64,000 nt of DNA from Desulfoferula mesophila (GTDB lineage: Bacteria > Desulfobacterota > Desulfarculia > Desulfarculales > Desulfarculaceae): assembly GCF_037076455.1 (NCBI RefSeq), contig NZ_AP028679.1:2991501-3055500 (forward strand), written 5' to 3'. A program made the position numbers and the translations under genes. The notes beneath the pieces were generated by a model that worked only from the letters and a program-made list of their open reading frames with translations, did no database searches and had not been told where the DNA came from. Shown here one piece after another: positions 8,842 through 17,618 of the stretch (position 1 is the first letter of the stretch; each line of letters starts with the position of its first letter).

Positions 8842-8874
8842 AGGGGGGCCGCCTCGCGGCGGCTCCCCTTTTTT
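8842..8874 (+). terminator. Rho-independent terminator after the rhodanese gene
   Basis: GGGGCCGCC and GGCGGCTCCCC pair around TCGC, followed by TTTTTT. A canonical intrinsic terminator. Confidence 0.9.
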
Positions 8875-8946
8875 ATCCCCGGCAGCCGAGCAAAAACCGG
8901 CCCTTGTGTGGTAGCCTTGGCCCAAGATCATTTCGGAGTGAACAGC

Positions 8947-10293
8947 ATGTCCCCAACAGACCTTAGAAACGACGCTGACCTGATCATCAAAGCGGCCTTG
9001 GCCTCGGTGGACCCCTCGCGCGCGGTCAAGGAGGCGCTGAGCCTTGAGGGCGACCAACTCACCGTGGGCGATCAGGCCATCGACCTGAAACGCTACCAGC
9101 GCATCATCGTGGTGGGCGCGGGCAAGGCCGGCGCCCCCATGGCCCAGGCGGTGGAAGAGGTGCTGGGCCGGCGCATCGGCGCGGGCCGGGTGGTGGTCAA
9201 GGACGGCCACGGCGCGCCCACCGAGGCCATCGAGATAATGGAGGCCAGCCACCCGGTGCCCGACGACCGCGGGGTGGAGGCCGGGCGCAGCATCGCCGAA
9301 CTGGTGCGCCAAGAGGCCGCGCCGGACACCCTGTTTTTGTGCCTGCTCTCCGGCGGGGGCAGCGCCCTGTTGGTGGCCCCGGCCGACGGAGTGTCCCTGG
9401 CCGACAAGCAGCAGACCACCCGCCTGCTGTTGGCCAGCGGGGCCGACATCGGCGAGATCAACGCCATCCGCAAGCACCTCAGTCAGCTCAAGGGCGGCAA
9501 CCTGGCCCGCCTGGCCGCGCCGGGCCGCCTGATCAGCCTGATCATCAGCGACGTGGTGGGCGACCGCCTGGACGTCATCGCCTCGGGTCCCACCGTGGCC
9601 GACCGCTCCACCTGGGAACAGTGCCGCGACATCCTGACCCGCTACGGCATCTGGGACCAGGTGCCCGACCCGGTGCGCGAGCGCATCCAGCAGGGCCTGG
9701 ACGGGGTCGTCCCCGACACCCCCAAGCCCGGCGACAGCGCCTTGGCCGGCGTGACCAACCTCATCGTGAGCAGCAACCGCATGGCCGTGGACCAGGCCCT
9801 GGGCCAGGCCCGCGAGCTGGGCTACGCCCCCCTGCTACTCAGCACCACCATCGAGGGCGAGACCAAGGACGTGGCCCGCATGCACGCGGCCATGGCCCGC
9901 GAGGTTTTGGCCAGCGGCAACCCCCTGCCCGCCCCCTGCTGCCTGCTCAGCGGCGGCGAGACCACCGTGACCCTGGGCGATGATCCGGGGGTCGGCGGGC
10001 GCAACATGGAGTTCGCCCTGGCCGCGGCGCTGGATTTGGAGGGACTATCGGGTGTGCTGGCGGTCAGCGTGGGCACCGACGGCACCGACGGCCCCACCGA
10101 GGCGGCCGGGGCTTGGGCCGACGGCGAGAGCGTGGCCCGGGGCGCGGCCCAGGGCCTCAAGGCGCGGCGCTTTTTGGAGCGTCACGACGCCTACAACTAT
10201 TTCCAGCCCCTGGGCGATTTGATCGTAACCGGTCCCACCCGCACCAACGTCATGGATCTCCGGCTGGTGCTGGTGCGCGGCCCACAGGAGTAG
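8947..10293 (+). CDS. Glycerate 2-kinase (GckA/MOFRL family)
   Basis: A 448-residue enzyme of the DUF4147/MOFRL class that phosphorylates D-glycerate to 2-phosphoglycerate. It is often mislabelled hydroxypyruvate reductase. Visible blocks: [61 protein letters not shown]; and the C-terminal MOFRL block [20 protein letters not shown]. The start at MSPTDLRND has GGAG 9 nt upstream. A role in glycolate/glyoxylate or serine-cycle carbon recovery is plausible given the GlcD/GlcF genes at 37.9-40.8 kb, but that link is inferred. The next gene begins 5 nt after the stop. Confidence 0.9.
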   Translation: MSPTDLRNDADLIIKAALASVDPSRAVKEALSLEGDQLTVGDQAIDLKRYQRIIVVGAGKAGAPMAQAVEEVLGRRIGAGRVVVKDGHGAPTEAIEIMEASHPVPDDRGVEAGRSIAELVRQEAAPDTLFLCLLSGGGSALLVAPADGVSLADKQQTTRLLLASGADIGEINAIRKHLSQLKGGNLARLAAPGRLISLIISDVVGDRLDVIASGPTVADRSTWEQCRDILTRYGIWDQVPDPVRERIQQGLDGVVPDTPKPGDSALAGVTNLIVSSNRMAVDQALGQARELGYAPLLLSTTIEGETKDVARMHAAMAREVLASGNPLPAPCCLLSGGETTVTLGDDPGVGGRNMEFALAAALDLEGLSGVLAVSVGTDGTDGPTEAAGAWADGESVARGAAQGLKARRFLERHDAYNYFQPLGDLIVTGPTRTNVMDLRLVLVRGPQE

Positions 10294-10298
10294 GCCTT

Positions 10299-11300
10299 TT
10301 GAGCGAGCCCCTGCTGGCCATCGACGACCTGAGCACGGTGTTCGACTCCGAGTCCGGGGCCGTGGTGGCCGTGGACGGCCTGAGCCTGTCCGTGGCACCC
10401 GGCGAGATCGCGGGGCTGGTGGGCGAGAGCGGCTGCGGCAAGTCGCTTACCGCGCTGAGCGTCATGGGCCTGCTGCCCCCGCCAGGCCGGGTGGCCGGGG
10501 GCAAAATCCGCTTCCAAGGCCGCGACCTGCTGGCGTTGAGCCAAGCCGAGATGCGCGCCCTGCGCGGGCGGGAGATCTCCATGATCTTCCAGGAGCCCAT
10601 GACCTCGCTGAACCCGGTGTTCACCGTGGGCCGCCAGATCGCCGAGGAAATCACGGTGCACGAGAAGGCCTCCCCCAAGGAGGCCTGGCAACGGGCCGTG
10701 CGGATGCTTGAGAAGGTGGGCATCCCCGAGGCCGCCACCCGGGCCCGGGCCTATCCCCACCAGCTCAGCGGGGGCATGCGCCAGCGGGTGATGATCGCCA
10801 TGGCCCTGGCCCTGGACCCCCGGCTGCTCATTGCCGACGAGCCCACCACCGCCCTGGACGTGACCATCCAGGCCCAGATACTTTCCCTGATGCGCCATTT
10901 GCAGGGCGAGACCGGGGCGGCCATTTTGCTCATCACCCACAACCTGGCCGTGGTGGCCCAGACCTGCTCCCGGGTGATGGTCATGTACACCGGCCGCCTG
11001 GTAGAAGACGCGCCGGTGGTGGAGCTTTTCGACCATCCCCTGCACCCCTACACCAGGGGCCTGCTGGCCTGCCTGCCCGCCCGCTCGCCCCGGCCGGGAC
11101 AGAAGCTGCCCACCATCGGGGGCATCGTGCCTCCCCTGGGCGACCTGCCGCCCGGCTGCGCCTTCAGCGATCGCTGCCCCGAGGCCTTTGACAAATGCCG
11201 CCAGGCCGAACCGGCCCTGGTGGAGGTGGCTCCCGGACATGCGGTGCGCTGTTATTTGCACCACGATCAGGCCCGGCGGGCCCGGAGGCTGGCCGCATGA
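10299..11300 (+). CDS. Oligopeptide/dipeptide ABC transporter ATP-binding protein (DppD type)
   Basis: A 333-residue ABC ATPase. Walker A is GESGCGKS at 42-49, the signature is [15 protein letters not shown] and Walker B is [12 protein letters not shown]. The C-terminal Cys-bearing extension ([17 protein letters not shown]) defines the oligopeptide/nickel-type importer ATPases (OppD/DppD). It would energise uptake of peptides or another small solute at the inner membrane. The start is TTG at 10299 with AGGAG about 8 nt upstream. It overlaps the following ATPase by ATGA. No permease or binding-protein gene is in the window, so the substrate is unknown. Confidence 0.9.
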   Translation: MSEPLLAIDDLSTVFDSESGAVVAVDGLSLSVAPGEIAGLVGESGCGKSLTALSVMGLLPPPGRVAGGKIRFQGRDLLALSQAEMRALRGREISMIFQEPMTSLNPVFTVGRQIAEEITVHEKASPKEAWQRAVRMLEKVGIPEAATRARAYPHQLSGGMRQRVMIAMALALDPRLLIADEPTTALDVTIQAQILSLMRHLQGETGAAILLITHNLAVVAQTCSRVMVMYTGRLVEDAPVVELFDHPLHPYTRGLLACLPARSPRPGQKLPTIGGIVPPLGDLPPGCAFSDRCPEAFDKCRQAEPALVEVAPGHAVRCYLHHDQARRARRLAA

Positions 11301-12268
11301 ACCAGGCCGCGCCGTTGATGGCCCTGGAAGGCCTCACCAAGTATTTCAAGGTGGGCGCCGGGTTCATGGGCGTCCAGCGCCAGACGGTGCACGCGGTGGA
11401 CGGGGTAGACCTAACGGTGCGGCCCCACGAGGTGCTGGGCCTGGTGGGCGAAAGCGGCTGCGGCAAGTCCACCCTGGGCCGCCTGGCCCTGGGCCTGCTG
11501 GGGCCCACCAGCGGCCGGGTGATGTTCGAGGGCCGGGACATAACCACTCTGGACCGGGCCGGGTGGAAGGCCCTGCGCCGCCAAATGCAGGTTATCTTCC
11601 AGGACCCGGCCACCTCCCTGAACCCCCGTCTCAACGTGGGCTCCATCCTGGCCGAGCCTCTTTTGATCCACGGCCTGGCCACCCGCCAGGAGGCCAAGGC
11701 GCGGGTGGCCGAGCTTTTGAGCGAGGTGGGGCTCAGGCCCGAGCACGCCCGGCGCTATCCCCACCAGTTCAGCGGCGGCCAGCGCCAGCGTATCGGCATC
11801 GCCCGGGCCCTGGCCCTTCGGCCCAAGCTGGTGGTGGCCGACGAGCCGGTGAGCGCCCTGGACGTGTCCATCCAGGCCCAGGTGCTCAATCTGCTCATGG
11901 AGCTCAAGGAGAGCTTCGGTCTGACCTACATGTTCGTGGCCCACGACCTGTCGGTGGTGCGCCACGTCTCCACCCGGGTGGCGGTGATGTATCTGGGCAA
12001 GGTAGTAGAGGTGGGCCCGGCGGCGGTGTTCGACTCCCCGCCCCGCCATCCCTATACCGAGGCCCTCTTGGCCGCCGCGCCGGTGGCCGATCCTCACAAG
12101 GTCATGGCCCCGCCGCCGGTCAAGGGCGACGTGGCCAGCCCGGTGAACCCGCCCGCGGGCTGCCGTTTCCATCCCCGCTGCCCCGAGGCCCAAGACGTAT
12201 GCTCCCGCGAGGAGCCCCTGCTCAAGCAGATCGAACCCGAACACCTCTGCGCCTGCCATTTTCGCTAG
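11297..12268 (+). CDS. Oligopeptide/dipeptide ABC transporter ATP-binding protein (DppF type)
   Basis: A 323-residue partner of the preceding ATPase. Walker A is GESGCGKS at 51-58, the signature is [15 protein letters not shown] and Walker B is [19 protein letters not shown]. The C-terminal oligopeptide-type extension is [17 protein letters not shown]. Its ATG overlaps the stop of the upstream gene (ATGA), which indicates translational coupling and equal dosage, as expected for a heterodimeric ATPase pair. The transported solute cannot be told from these subunits. Confidence 0.92.
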   Translation: MNQAAPLMALEGLTKYFKVGAGFMGVQRQTVHAVDGVDLTVRPHEVLGLVGESGCGKSTLGRLALGLLGPTSGRVMFEGRDITTLDRAGWKALRRQMQVIFQDPATSLNPRLNVGSILAEPLLIHGLATRQEAKARVAELLSEVGLRPEHARRYPHQFSGGQRQRIGIARALALRPKLVVADEPVSALDVSIQAQVLNLLMELKESFGLTYMFVAHDLSVVRHVSTRVAVMYLGKVVEVGPAAVFDSPPRHPYTEALLAAAPVADPHKVMAPPPVKGDVASPVNPPAGCRFHPRCPEAQDVCSREEPLLKQIEPEHLCACHFR

Positions 12269-12282
12269 CGGTCGCGCCCCAC

Positions 12283-12326
12283 AAAAAAACGGCATGACGA
12301 CTCATCATCGCCATGCCGCTGGTTTT
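12283..12326. terminator. Bidirectional terminator between dppF-like and panE genes
   Basis: CGGCATGACGA and TCGCCATGCCG form an 11-bp stem allowing one mismatch. It is preceded by seven A (U tract for the minus transcript) and followed by TGGTTTT on the plus side. It ends both convergent operons and looks strongest for panE. Confidence 0.8.
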
Positions 12327-12341
12327 CAGTGAAAGCTCGGA

Positions 12342-13277
12342 CTAGTCCTTGTTGGCCTCGCCCAGGTATTCGGCCTCCTTGGCCTGCACCAGCTGGGTCA
12401 GGGTGCGGTTGACCGGGGTGGGCAGGCCCACCTGCTCGCCCTGGCGCACCACCGCGCCGTTGATGTAGGCCACTTCGGTGCGCCGCTTGGAGAGCACGTC
12501 CTGGCGCATGGAGCTGATGTTGGTCCCGGTGCGCCGGGCCACCTGCTGCACCGCGGCCAGCATGTCCTGGTGCAAGAAGCGCACGCCCAGGGCCTTGCCC
12601 ACGGCCACCGCCTCGGCCACCGCCTCGGCCATGACCTCGCGGGCGGGCGCCAGTTCCAGGAGCTGGCCGTTGAGCACGTCCAGGATGGCGGTGAGCGGGT
12701 TGATGCCCGCGTTGATCACCACCTTGGTCCAGATGAGGTTTTGCACCCCTTCGTTGGCCTCGGTCTCGAAGCCGGCCTTGATCAACAGGTCGCGCACCTG
12801 GCAGGTGTAGTCGTCCAACAGGCCGCGGGCCGGGCCGATGTGAGTGACCCCTCGCCCGGCGTGACGCACCTTGCCCGGCCCCAGCAGGGTGGCCCCTTCG
12901 CTGGTGATGCCGCCCAAGACGCGCTCCGGGCCCAGGGCGTCCACCAGGGTCTCCACGTTCTCGGCCCCGTTCTGCAGGGTAAGAGCCCTGGCCTGGGGGT
13001 TCAGGTGGGACCTCAGGGTGCGGGCCACCTCCTGGGTGTGATAGGCCTTGGTGCAGATCACCGCCAGGTCCGCATCGGCCAGCGCGGCCGAATCGGCCCC
13101 GGCGGGTATGGCCAGGCGCTCCTGGCCCTGAGAGTGCTCCAGGAGCACCCCCTGCTCGTTGATGGTCCGGGCCCGCTGGGCGCGGTGGTCCAGCAGGCTG
13201 ACCTGGGCCCCGGCCATGGCCAGGCGGGCGGCCAGCATGAGGCCCATGGCGCCCGGGCCCACGATTACAATCTTCAT
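12342..13277 (-). CDS. panE: 2-dehydropantoate 2-reductase
   Basis: A 311-residue ketopantoate reductase, which reduces 2-dehydropantoate to pantoate with NADPH in coenzyme A synthesis. The Rossmann motif is GPGAMG at residues 7-12. NGAENVETLVDALG and the KVVINAGINPLTAIL block contain the conserved Asn and Lys of the active site. The start ATG at 13277 lies 9 nt downstream of the panB stop, so the two genes form an operon catalysing consecutive steps. panC and panD are not in the window. Confidence 0.93.
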   Translation of the reverse strand: MKIVIVGPGAMGLMLAARLAMAGAQVSLLDHRAQRARTINEQGVLLEHSQGQERLAIPAGADSAALADADLAVICTKAYHTQEVARTLRSHLNPQARALTLQNGAENVETLVDALGPERVLGGITSEGATLLGPGKVRHAGRGVTHIGPARGLLDDYTCQVRDLLIKAGFETEANEGVQNLIWTKVVINAGINPLTAILDVLNGQLLELAPAREVMAEAVAEAVAVGKALGVRFLHQDMLAAVQQVARRTGTNISSMRQDVLSKRRTEVAYINGAVVRQGEQVGLPTPVNRTLTQLVQAKEAEYLGEANKD

Positions 13278-13286
13278 CTGGGCCCC

Positions 13287-14126
13287 CTAAAACTTGAGTT
13301 GATCCACCACGGCCTGGTCCATGACGAAACCGTGTTCCGGGGCGGGGAAGTCGCTGGAGCGCACCTCTTGGGTGTAGGAGGTCACCGCCTGCTCCAGCTG
13401 TGGGAAGAGGTTCACGTACTGGCGGGCCATCTTGGGCGGCTTGCGCTCGGCCAGGCCGATGATGTCGTGCACCACCAAGACCTGCCCGTCGCAATCGGGA
13501 CCCGCCCCGATGCCGATGGTCACGATGGGCGAGTTGGCGGTGATGGCCGCGGCCAGGGCCGAGGGGATGCACTCGAAGACGATGAGCTTGGCTCCGGCCT
13601 CGTACAGGGCCGCCGTGTCGTCGATCATCTTCTGGGCCCCGGCCAGGTCCTTGCCCTGCACCTTGTAGCCGCCCAGGGAGGCCACGCTCTGGGGGGTCAG
13701 GCCGATGTGGGCGCACACGGGAATGCCCGCCTCGGTGATGGCCTTGACCTGGGGTGCCATCTCCGCCCCGCCCTCCAGCTTGACGCAGCCCACGCCGCCT
13801 TCCTTCATCATGCGCCCGGCGTTGGCCACCGCCTGGCTCACGCTGACCTGGTAGGACAAAAAGGGCATGTCGCCGATGAGCAGAGGGGTCTTGAGGCCCC
13901 GGCGCACCGCCTTGATATGGTGGATCATCTCGTCCATGGTCACCGGCACGGTGGACTCATAGCCCAGGACCACGTTGCCCAGGCTGTCGCCCACCAAGAC
14001 CGAATCCACCCCCGCCCGCTCCATGGCCAGGGCGGTGGGATAGTCGTAGGCCGTAAGCATGACGATTTTTTCTTGGTTTTGCTTTTTCTGTACCAGGTCC
14101 GGAACGGTGATAGGCTTGCGGTCCAT
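13287..14126 (-). CDS. panB: 3-methyl-2-oxobutanoate hydroxymethyltransferase
   Basis: A 279-residue enzyme transferring a hydroxymethyl group from 5,10-methylene-THF to ketoisovalerate, giving ketopantoate. Conserved blocks are LTAYDYPTALAMERAGVDS, VGDSLGNVVLGYESTVPVT, ADMPF-like IGDMPFLSY, and GIGAGPDCDGQVLVVHD near the C terminus. GGAGGAGAGG lies directly upstream of the ATG. It opens the panB-panE operon and uses the same C1 donor that is interconverted by the FolD encoded divergently 318 nt away, a plausible functional neighbourhood. Confidence 0.95.
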   Translation of the reverse strand: MDRKPITVPDLVQKKQNQEKIVMLTAYDYPTALAMERAGVDSVLVGDSLGNVVLGYESTVPVTMDEMIHHIKAVRRGLKTPLLIGDMPFLSYQVSVSQAVANAGRMMKEGGVGCVKLEGGAEMAPQVKAITEAGIPVCAHIGLTPQSVASLGGYKVQGKDLAGAQKMIDDTAALYEAGAKLIVFECIPSALAAAITANSPIVTIGIGAGPDCDGQVLVVHDIIGLAERKPPKMARQYVNLFPQLEQAVTSYTQEVRSSDFPAPEHGFVMDQAVVDQLKF

Positions 14127-14444
14127 AGTCCTCTCCTCCTCACATTAGGTAGAAGCCGTGGATGGCTGACGGGCCAAGGCCGGGCCTGTGCGGTAGTCTG
14201 GGTCCCCGAGGGGCTAACAGCAACCTGAGCCGAAGCCTTTGCCGCAGATTGTAGCTCCATTGGTAACGGACATATGGGGGCCTGTCAAGCGCGTCGGCCG
14301 CCGCTCTGGACGCAGAAAAAGATTGACACTATTTGCGCTGTGTGTTGTGTTTGGTGGCGCTGGCGCCTCCGGCGCGGCACACCTGAAAAGCCAAGCAAAC
14401 TTAATTGCCTAACACACGGCATTGTCTCAAGAAAGGAGTAGGCC
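14127..14444. other. Divergent intergenic region between panB and folD
   Basis: 318 nt without a gene. It contains a perfect TTGACA at 14323-14328 on the plus strand, but the hexamer at the right distance (TGTGTT) is a poor -10 box. A G/C hairpin (GGCGCC/GGCGC around 14360-14376) lies between it and folD. I looked for a tetrahydrofolate riboswitch core and did not see a convincing one. It must hold the start signals of both operons. Confidence 0.4.
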
Positions 14445-15320
14445 ATGGCGGCTGAGTTGATCAAGGGCTTGCCTATCGCCAAAGCGATCCGCGAGGAGAT
14501 TATCGAGGAAGTCAACGGACTCAAGGCCAAGGGCGTGCAGCCCAAGCTGGCCGTCCTGTTGGTGGGCGACGATCCCGGCAGCGTCTGGTACGCCAAGTCC
14601 AAGGTGGGCGTGGGCGAAAAGCTGGGCATCGTGGTGGACCTGCACACCATGGCTCCGGACACCAGCGAAGAGACCATCCTGGAGCAGATCCAGGGCTGGA
14701 ACATGGACTCGTCCGTGCACGGCATCCTGGTGGAGCTGCCCCTGCCCAAGGGTATTTCCAAGGAAAAGGTCATGGAGTCCATCGACCCCAAGAAGGACGT
14801 GGACGGCGTGCACCCGGTGAACCGCGGCTACCTCTTGGGCGGCCAGGAGCATCTGGCCCTGGTGCCGGCCACTCCGCTTAGCTGCATCGCCCTGGCCGAG
14901 CGGGCGGGCATCGACTTCAAAGGCAAGCGGGTCACCCTGGTCGGCCGTGGCGACACCGTGGGACGCCCCCTGGCCAGTCTGCTGATCAAGCGCGATGCCA
15001 CCATCACCGTCTGCCACACCAAGACCAAGGATCTGCCCGCCGAGTGCCAGCGGGGCGAGATCGTGGTGGCCGCCGCCGGTTTCGCGGGCCTGGTCAAGAA
15101 GGACATGATCAGCCCCGGCACGGTGGTCATCGACGCGGGCGTCAACGAGATCAAGGACGAGGCCACCGGCGAGAGCAAGTACGTGGGCGACTGCGAGCCC
15201 GACGTGGCCGACGTGGCCGCGGCCCTGAGCCCGGTTCCCGGTGGCGTGGGCAGCCTGACCACCACCATCATCATGGGCAACGTGCTCAAGGCCCTCAAGC
15301 TCCAGGGCGCGGACAAGTAA
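14445..15320 (+). CDS. folD: Methylene-THF dehydrogenase / methenyl-THF cyclohydrolase
   Basis: A 291-residue bifunctional enzyme interconverting 5,10-methylene-, 5,10-methenyl- and 10-formyl-THF. The catalytic Lys lies in YAKSKVGVGEKLGI. The substrate block VHGILVELPLPKGI and the nucleotide-binding loop VGRGDTVGRPLASLL (family form VGRSxxVGxP) are visible, as is the C-terminal PVPGGVGSLTTTIIMGN. GAAAGGAG precedes the ATG. It is followed after 12 nt by fchA, which adds a second cyclohydrolase-type activity. In anaerobes this pair belongs to the methyl branch of the Wood-Ljungdahl pathway. Confidence 0.95.
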   Translation: MAAELIKGLPIAKAIREEIIEEVNGLKAKGVQPKLAVLLVGDDPGSVWYAKSKVGVGEKLGIVVDLHTMAPDTSEETILEQIQGWNMDSSVHGILVELPLPKGISKEKVMESIDPKKDVDGVHPVNRGYLLGGQEHLALVPATPLSCIALAERAGIDFKGKRVTLVGRGDTVGRPLASLLIKRDATITVCHTKTKDLPAECQRGEIVVAAAGFAGLVKKDMISPGTVVIDAGVNEIKDEATGESKYVGDCEPDVADVAAALSPVPGGVGSLTTTIIMGNVLKALKLQGADK

Positions 15321-15332
15321 GGAGGAGCCAAG

Positions 15333-15971
15333 ATGGCCCAGCAAGTCTATGAGATGACCCTGAACGACTTTATAGAGATCGCGGCTTCCAAGAGCCACAC
15401 CCCCGGCGGCGGCAACGTGTCGGCGGTGGTGGCCACCCTGGGTGCCTCCATGGTGGCCATGGTGGGCAACCTGACCCTGGCCAACAAGAAGTACGAAGAG
15501 CACAAGGACCAGGCCCAGGGCTGCGTGGACCGGGTAATGGGCATGATCGCCAAGCTCAAGGACCTGACGGTCAAGGACATGGAGGCCTTTGACGCCTACA
15601 TGGGCGTGTTCAAGATGCCCAAGGACACCGACGAGGAGAAAGCGGCACGCAAGCAAGCCATGGAAGACGCGGCCAAGCAAGCCACCCTGGTGCCCCTGGA
15701 GATATGCAAGACCTGCCTGGACATCGTGGACGAGGCCGACGCCCTGTCCAAGTACGGCAACCTCATGGCCATCAGCGACGTGGGCGTGGGAGCCATGGTG
15801 GCCGAGGCGGCCCTGCGCTCGTGCATGCTCAGCGTGGACATCAACGTGCCCAGCATCAAGGACCAGGACTTCGTCAGGGACGTGTTGGCCGAGAAGGCCC
15901 GCCTGTTCACCCAGGCTGAAAAACTGCGCACCCTGGCCATGGCCCGGGTCATAGAGAAGATGGGCGGCTAG
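15333..15971 (+). CDS. fchA: Methenyl-THF cyclohydrolase / formimido-THF cyclodeaminase family
   Basis: A 212-residue all-helical FTCD cyclodeaminase-domain protein. The signature near the N terminus is SHTPGGGNVSAVVATLGASM, and the helical C-terminal half includes NLMAISDVGVGAMVAEAALR. Stand-alone members act as methenyl-THF cyclohydrolase (FchA) or formimido-THF cyclodeaminase. Coupling to folD (12 nt, GGAGGAG site) favours the first. Having both FolD and FchA is partly redundant unless FolD is mainly a dehydrogenase here. A strong terminator follows. Confidence 0.88.
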   Translation: MAQQVYEMTLNDFIEIAASKSHTPGGGNVSAVVATLGASMVAMVGNLTLANKKYEEHKDQAQGCVDRVMGMIAKLKDLTVKDMEAFDAYMGVFKMPKDTDEEKAARKQAMEDAAKQATLVPLEICKTCLDIVDEADALSKYGNLMAISDVGVGAMVAEAALRSCMLSVDINVPSIKDQDFVRDVLAEKARLFTQAEKLRTLAMARVIEKMGG

Positions 15972-15996
15972 CGCCCCCAGCGGCCCGAAAGCACGG

Positions 15997-16027
15997 CGGG
16001 AGCCCTCCGGGGCTCCCGTTTTTTTTT
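15997..16027 (+). terminator. Rho-independent terminator after folD-fchA
   Basis: CGGGAGCC and GGCTCCCG form an 8-bp stem with loop CTCCGG, followed by nine T. A textbook intrinsic terminator. Confidence 0.93.
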
Positions 16028-16042
16028 GCTTGGCGGGTCCGC

Positions 16043-16071
16043 TTGCGGCCCGCACCGGCCTGTGATAGCTT
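16043..16071 (+). promoter_or_regulatory. Promoter placing the transcript start at the ATG (possible leaderless mRNA)
   Basis: TTGCGG, 17 nt, TAGCTT. Only six bases separate the -10 box from the ATG at 16078, so the first transcribed base would fall on or next to the start codon. No Shine-Dalgarno sequence is present, which fits leaderless translation. Confidence 0.5.
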
Positions 16072-16077
16072 TTCCCC

Positions 16078-16485
16078 ATGCACAAGGGGTTACTGTTCAG
16101 ATGGGTGGTCAACGCCCTGGGCCTGCTCTTCGTATCCTGGCTGTTTGACGGCATCCAGGTGAACGGGGTGGGCTGGGCTTTCGTGGCCGCCCTGTTTTTG
16201 GGCATCTTCAACGCCCTGGTCCGCCCGGTCCTGATCCTGCTCACCCTGCCCATCACCGTGGTCACCATGGGCCTGTTCATCCTGGTGATCAACGCCCTGA
16301 TGCTCTGGCTCACCGGCACCCTGCTGGCCGGTTTCCAGGTGCACGGTTTCTGGACGGCGGTAGGGGGAGCCCTGGTGCTCAGCGTCATCAGCCTGGCGGC
16401 CAACTCCCTGGTGGGGGAGCGAGGCAACATCGAGGTGATCGACATGCGCCGCGACGCGCATGGTCGCTGGGAGCGGAGGGACTAG
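16078..16485 (+). CDS. Phage holin superfamily IV-like (YvlD-type) membrane protein
   Basis: A 135-residue protein with four predicted membrane helices (about 7-25, 30-50, 55-80 and 88-110) and a charged C-terminal tail. The pattern FLGIFNALVRPVLILLTLPI and LFILVINALMLWLTG is diagnostic of the YvlD/mycobacteriophage holin-IV family (PF04020), widely found on bacterial chromosomes outside prophages. Its function is unknown, and nothing else here is phage-like. The downstream 91-aa gene starts 3 nt after the stop, so they form a two-gene unit. Confidence 0.82.
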   Translation: MHKGLLFRWVVNALGLLFVSWLFDGIQVNGVGWAFVAALFLGIFNALVRPVLILLTLPITVVTMGLFILVINALMLWLTGTLLAGFQVHGFWTAVGGALVLSVISLAANSLVGERGNIEVIDMRRDAHGRWERRD

Positions 16486-16488
16486 GCC

Positions 16489-16764
16489 GTGGAGACGCAT
16501 CAAAGGTCGTTGCAGCTAAGGGTGGACTCCTGCCAGGAAGTCATCGACCACATCAGCCGCCGCCTGTCCGCCGAAGACATCAACCCCCGCATCGTGGACC
16601 AGTTGGAGCGCCTGCGCGAGCTGCTGGCCTTTTTGGATCACCGTCTGGTCAATGAAAACGACCTCTACCGCATCGAGGTCTCCACCAACCAACTCCTGCG
16701 CGAACTGGGCATACTTTTCAACCACAACCAGTTCGGCTCCCTCTACGACCACACCCTGCAGTAA
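16489..16764 (+). CDS. Unknown small helical protein, 91 aa
   Basis: I do not recognise the family. It is soluble and highly charged, with probable coiled-coil helices (VDSCQEVIDHISRRLSAED; IVDQLERLRELLAFLDHRL). GTG start with GGAGG about 11 nt upstream, 3 nt after the holin-like gene, so it is translated from the same mRNA. The tight coupling suggests a role at the membrane with that protein. Its 3' end faces the SDR gene across a terminator. Confidence 0.6.
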   Translation: METHQRSLQLRVDSCQEVIDHISRRLSAEDINPRIVDQLERLRELLAFLDHRLVNENDLYRIEVSTNQLLRELGILFNHNQFGSLYDHTLQ

Positions 16765-16787
16765 ATCCGGCCCACCCCGCGGCCGAT

Positions 16788-16827
16788 GGCCCGGCGCCGC
16801 CCCCCGGCGAGCCGGGCCGCTGATTTT
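16788..16827. terminator. Terminator hairpin between convergent genes
   Basis: GGCCCGGC (16788-16795) pairs with GCCGGGCC (16811-16818), followed by GCTGATTTTT. It ends the holin-like operon and lies at the 3' end of the convergent SDR gene. Confidence 0.7.
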
Positions 16828-17618
16828 TAGGTGAGCCCTCTATACAGGCCGCCGTCGATGAGGTAGCTGGCCCCGGTGATGTAGTCCGCCGGCTGGCCGG
16901 CCAAAAACACCACCAGAGCGGCGAACTCCTCGGGCTTGCCCAGGCGCTTCAGGGGAATGGCCGCCACCGTTTCGGCCAGGGCCTGGTCCCGGCTGATGCC
17001 CTCGGTCTCGGCCCGGTGCTTGAGAAGCTGCTCCACCCGCTCGGTGTGCATCCAGCCGGGCAAGATGTTGTTAACCGTGACTCCCGAGGCGGCCACCTCG
17101 TCGGCCAGGGTCTTGGCCCAGCCCACCACCGCCGCGCGGATGCTGTTGCTTAAAATCAGCCCGGCCAGGGGCTGCTTCACCGAAACGCTGGTCATGTTGA
17201 TCACCCGGCCCCAGCCCGCCTGCATCATGGCCGGCAGGAGCGCGCGGGTCATGGCCTGGGCCGAGAGCAGGGTCAGCTCCACCGCCCGGCGCCAGGCTGT
17301 CTCGTCCAGGTCCAGGAAGGCGCCGGTGGGCGGCCCGCCCGCGTTGTTCACCAGGATATCCACCCGGCCGAAGCGCTCCAGGGCGGCCCCGGCGAAAGCC
17401 GCCGCCGCGCCCTGAGCGACCAGGTCCACCGGCTGGGCCATGACCTGCACCCCGTACTCGTCCGCGATCTTCCCGGCCGCCTCGGTGAGCTTCTCCTCGC
17501 CGCGGGCGCACAGGGCCAGATGGCATCCCTCGGCGGCCAGGCCCTTGGCCACGGCAAAACCCAACCCCCGGCTGGCCCCGCCCACCAGGGCGACCTTGCC
17601 TTTAATCCCCATTTCCAT
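16827..17618 (-). CDS. SDR-family oxidoreductase lacking the usual Tyr/Lys pair
   Basis: A 263-residue Rossmann protein. The nucleotide loop is GGASRGLG (12-19), NNAG is present, and the C-terminal PADYITGASYLIDGG is typical. Where classical SDRs have Ser...Tyr-x3-Lys, this reads SVSVKQPLAGLILSNSIRAA: the Ser remains, but Tyr and Lys are replaced. This matches a known FabG-like subgroup with an imperfect tetrad, so its catalysis is uncertain. AGGAGG sits 6 nt before the ATG. The start overlaps the end of the ABC exporter gene by 17 nt. Confidence 0.85.
   Translation of the reverse strand: MEMGIKGKVALVGGASRGLGFAVAKGLAAEGCHLALCARGEEKLTEAAGKIADEYGVQVMAQPVDLVAQGAAAAFAGAALERFGRVDILVNNAGGPPTGAFLDLDETAWRRAVELTLLSAQAMTRALLPAMMQAGWGRVINMTSVSVKQPLAGLILSNSIRAAVVGWAKTLADEVAASGVTVNNILPGWMHTERVEQLLKHRAETEGISRDQALAETVAAIPLKRLGKPEEFAALVVFLAGQPADYITGASYLIDGGLYRGLT

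Noticed and set aside
14127-14444. Tetrahydrofolate riboswitch upstream of folD
   Set aside because: Context is suggestive, but I could not find the conserved core and pairings; only a short G/C hairpin is visible.
16078-16485. Prophage remnant suggested by the holin-IV-like protein
   Set aside because: The family is common on chromosomes without phage context, and no phage genes or att sites are near.
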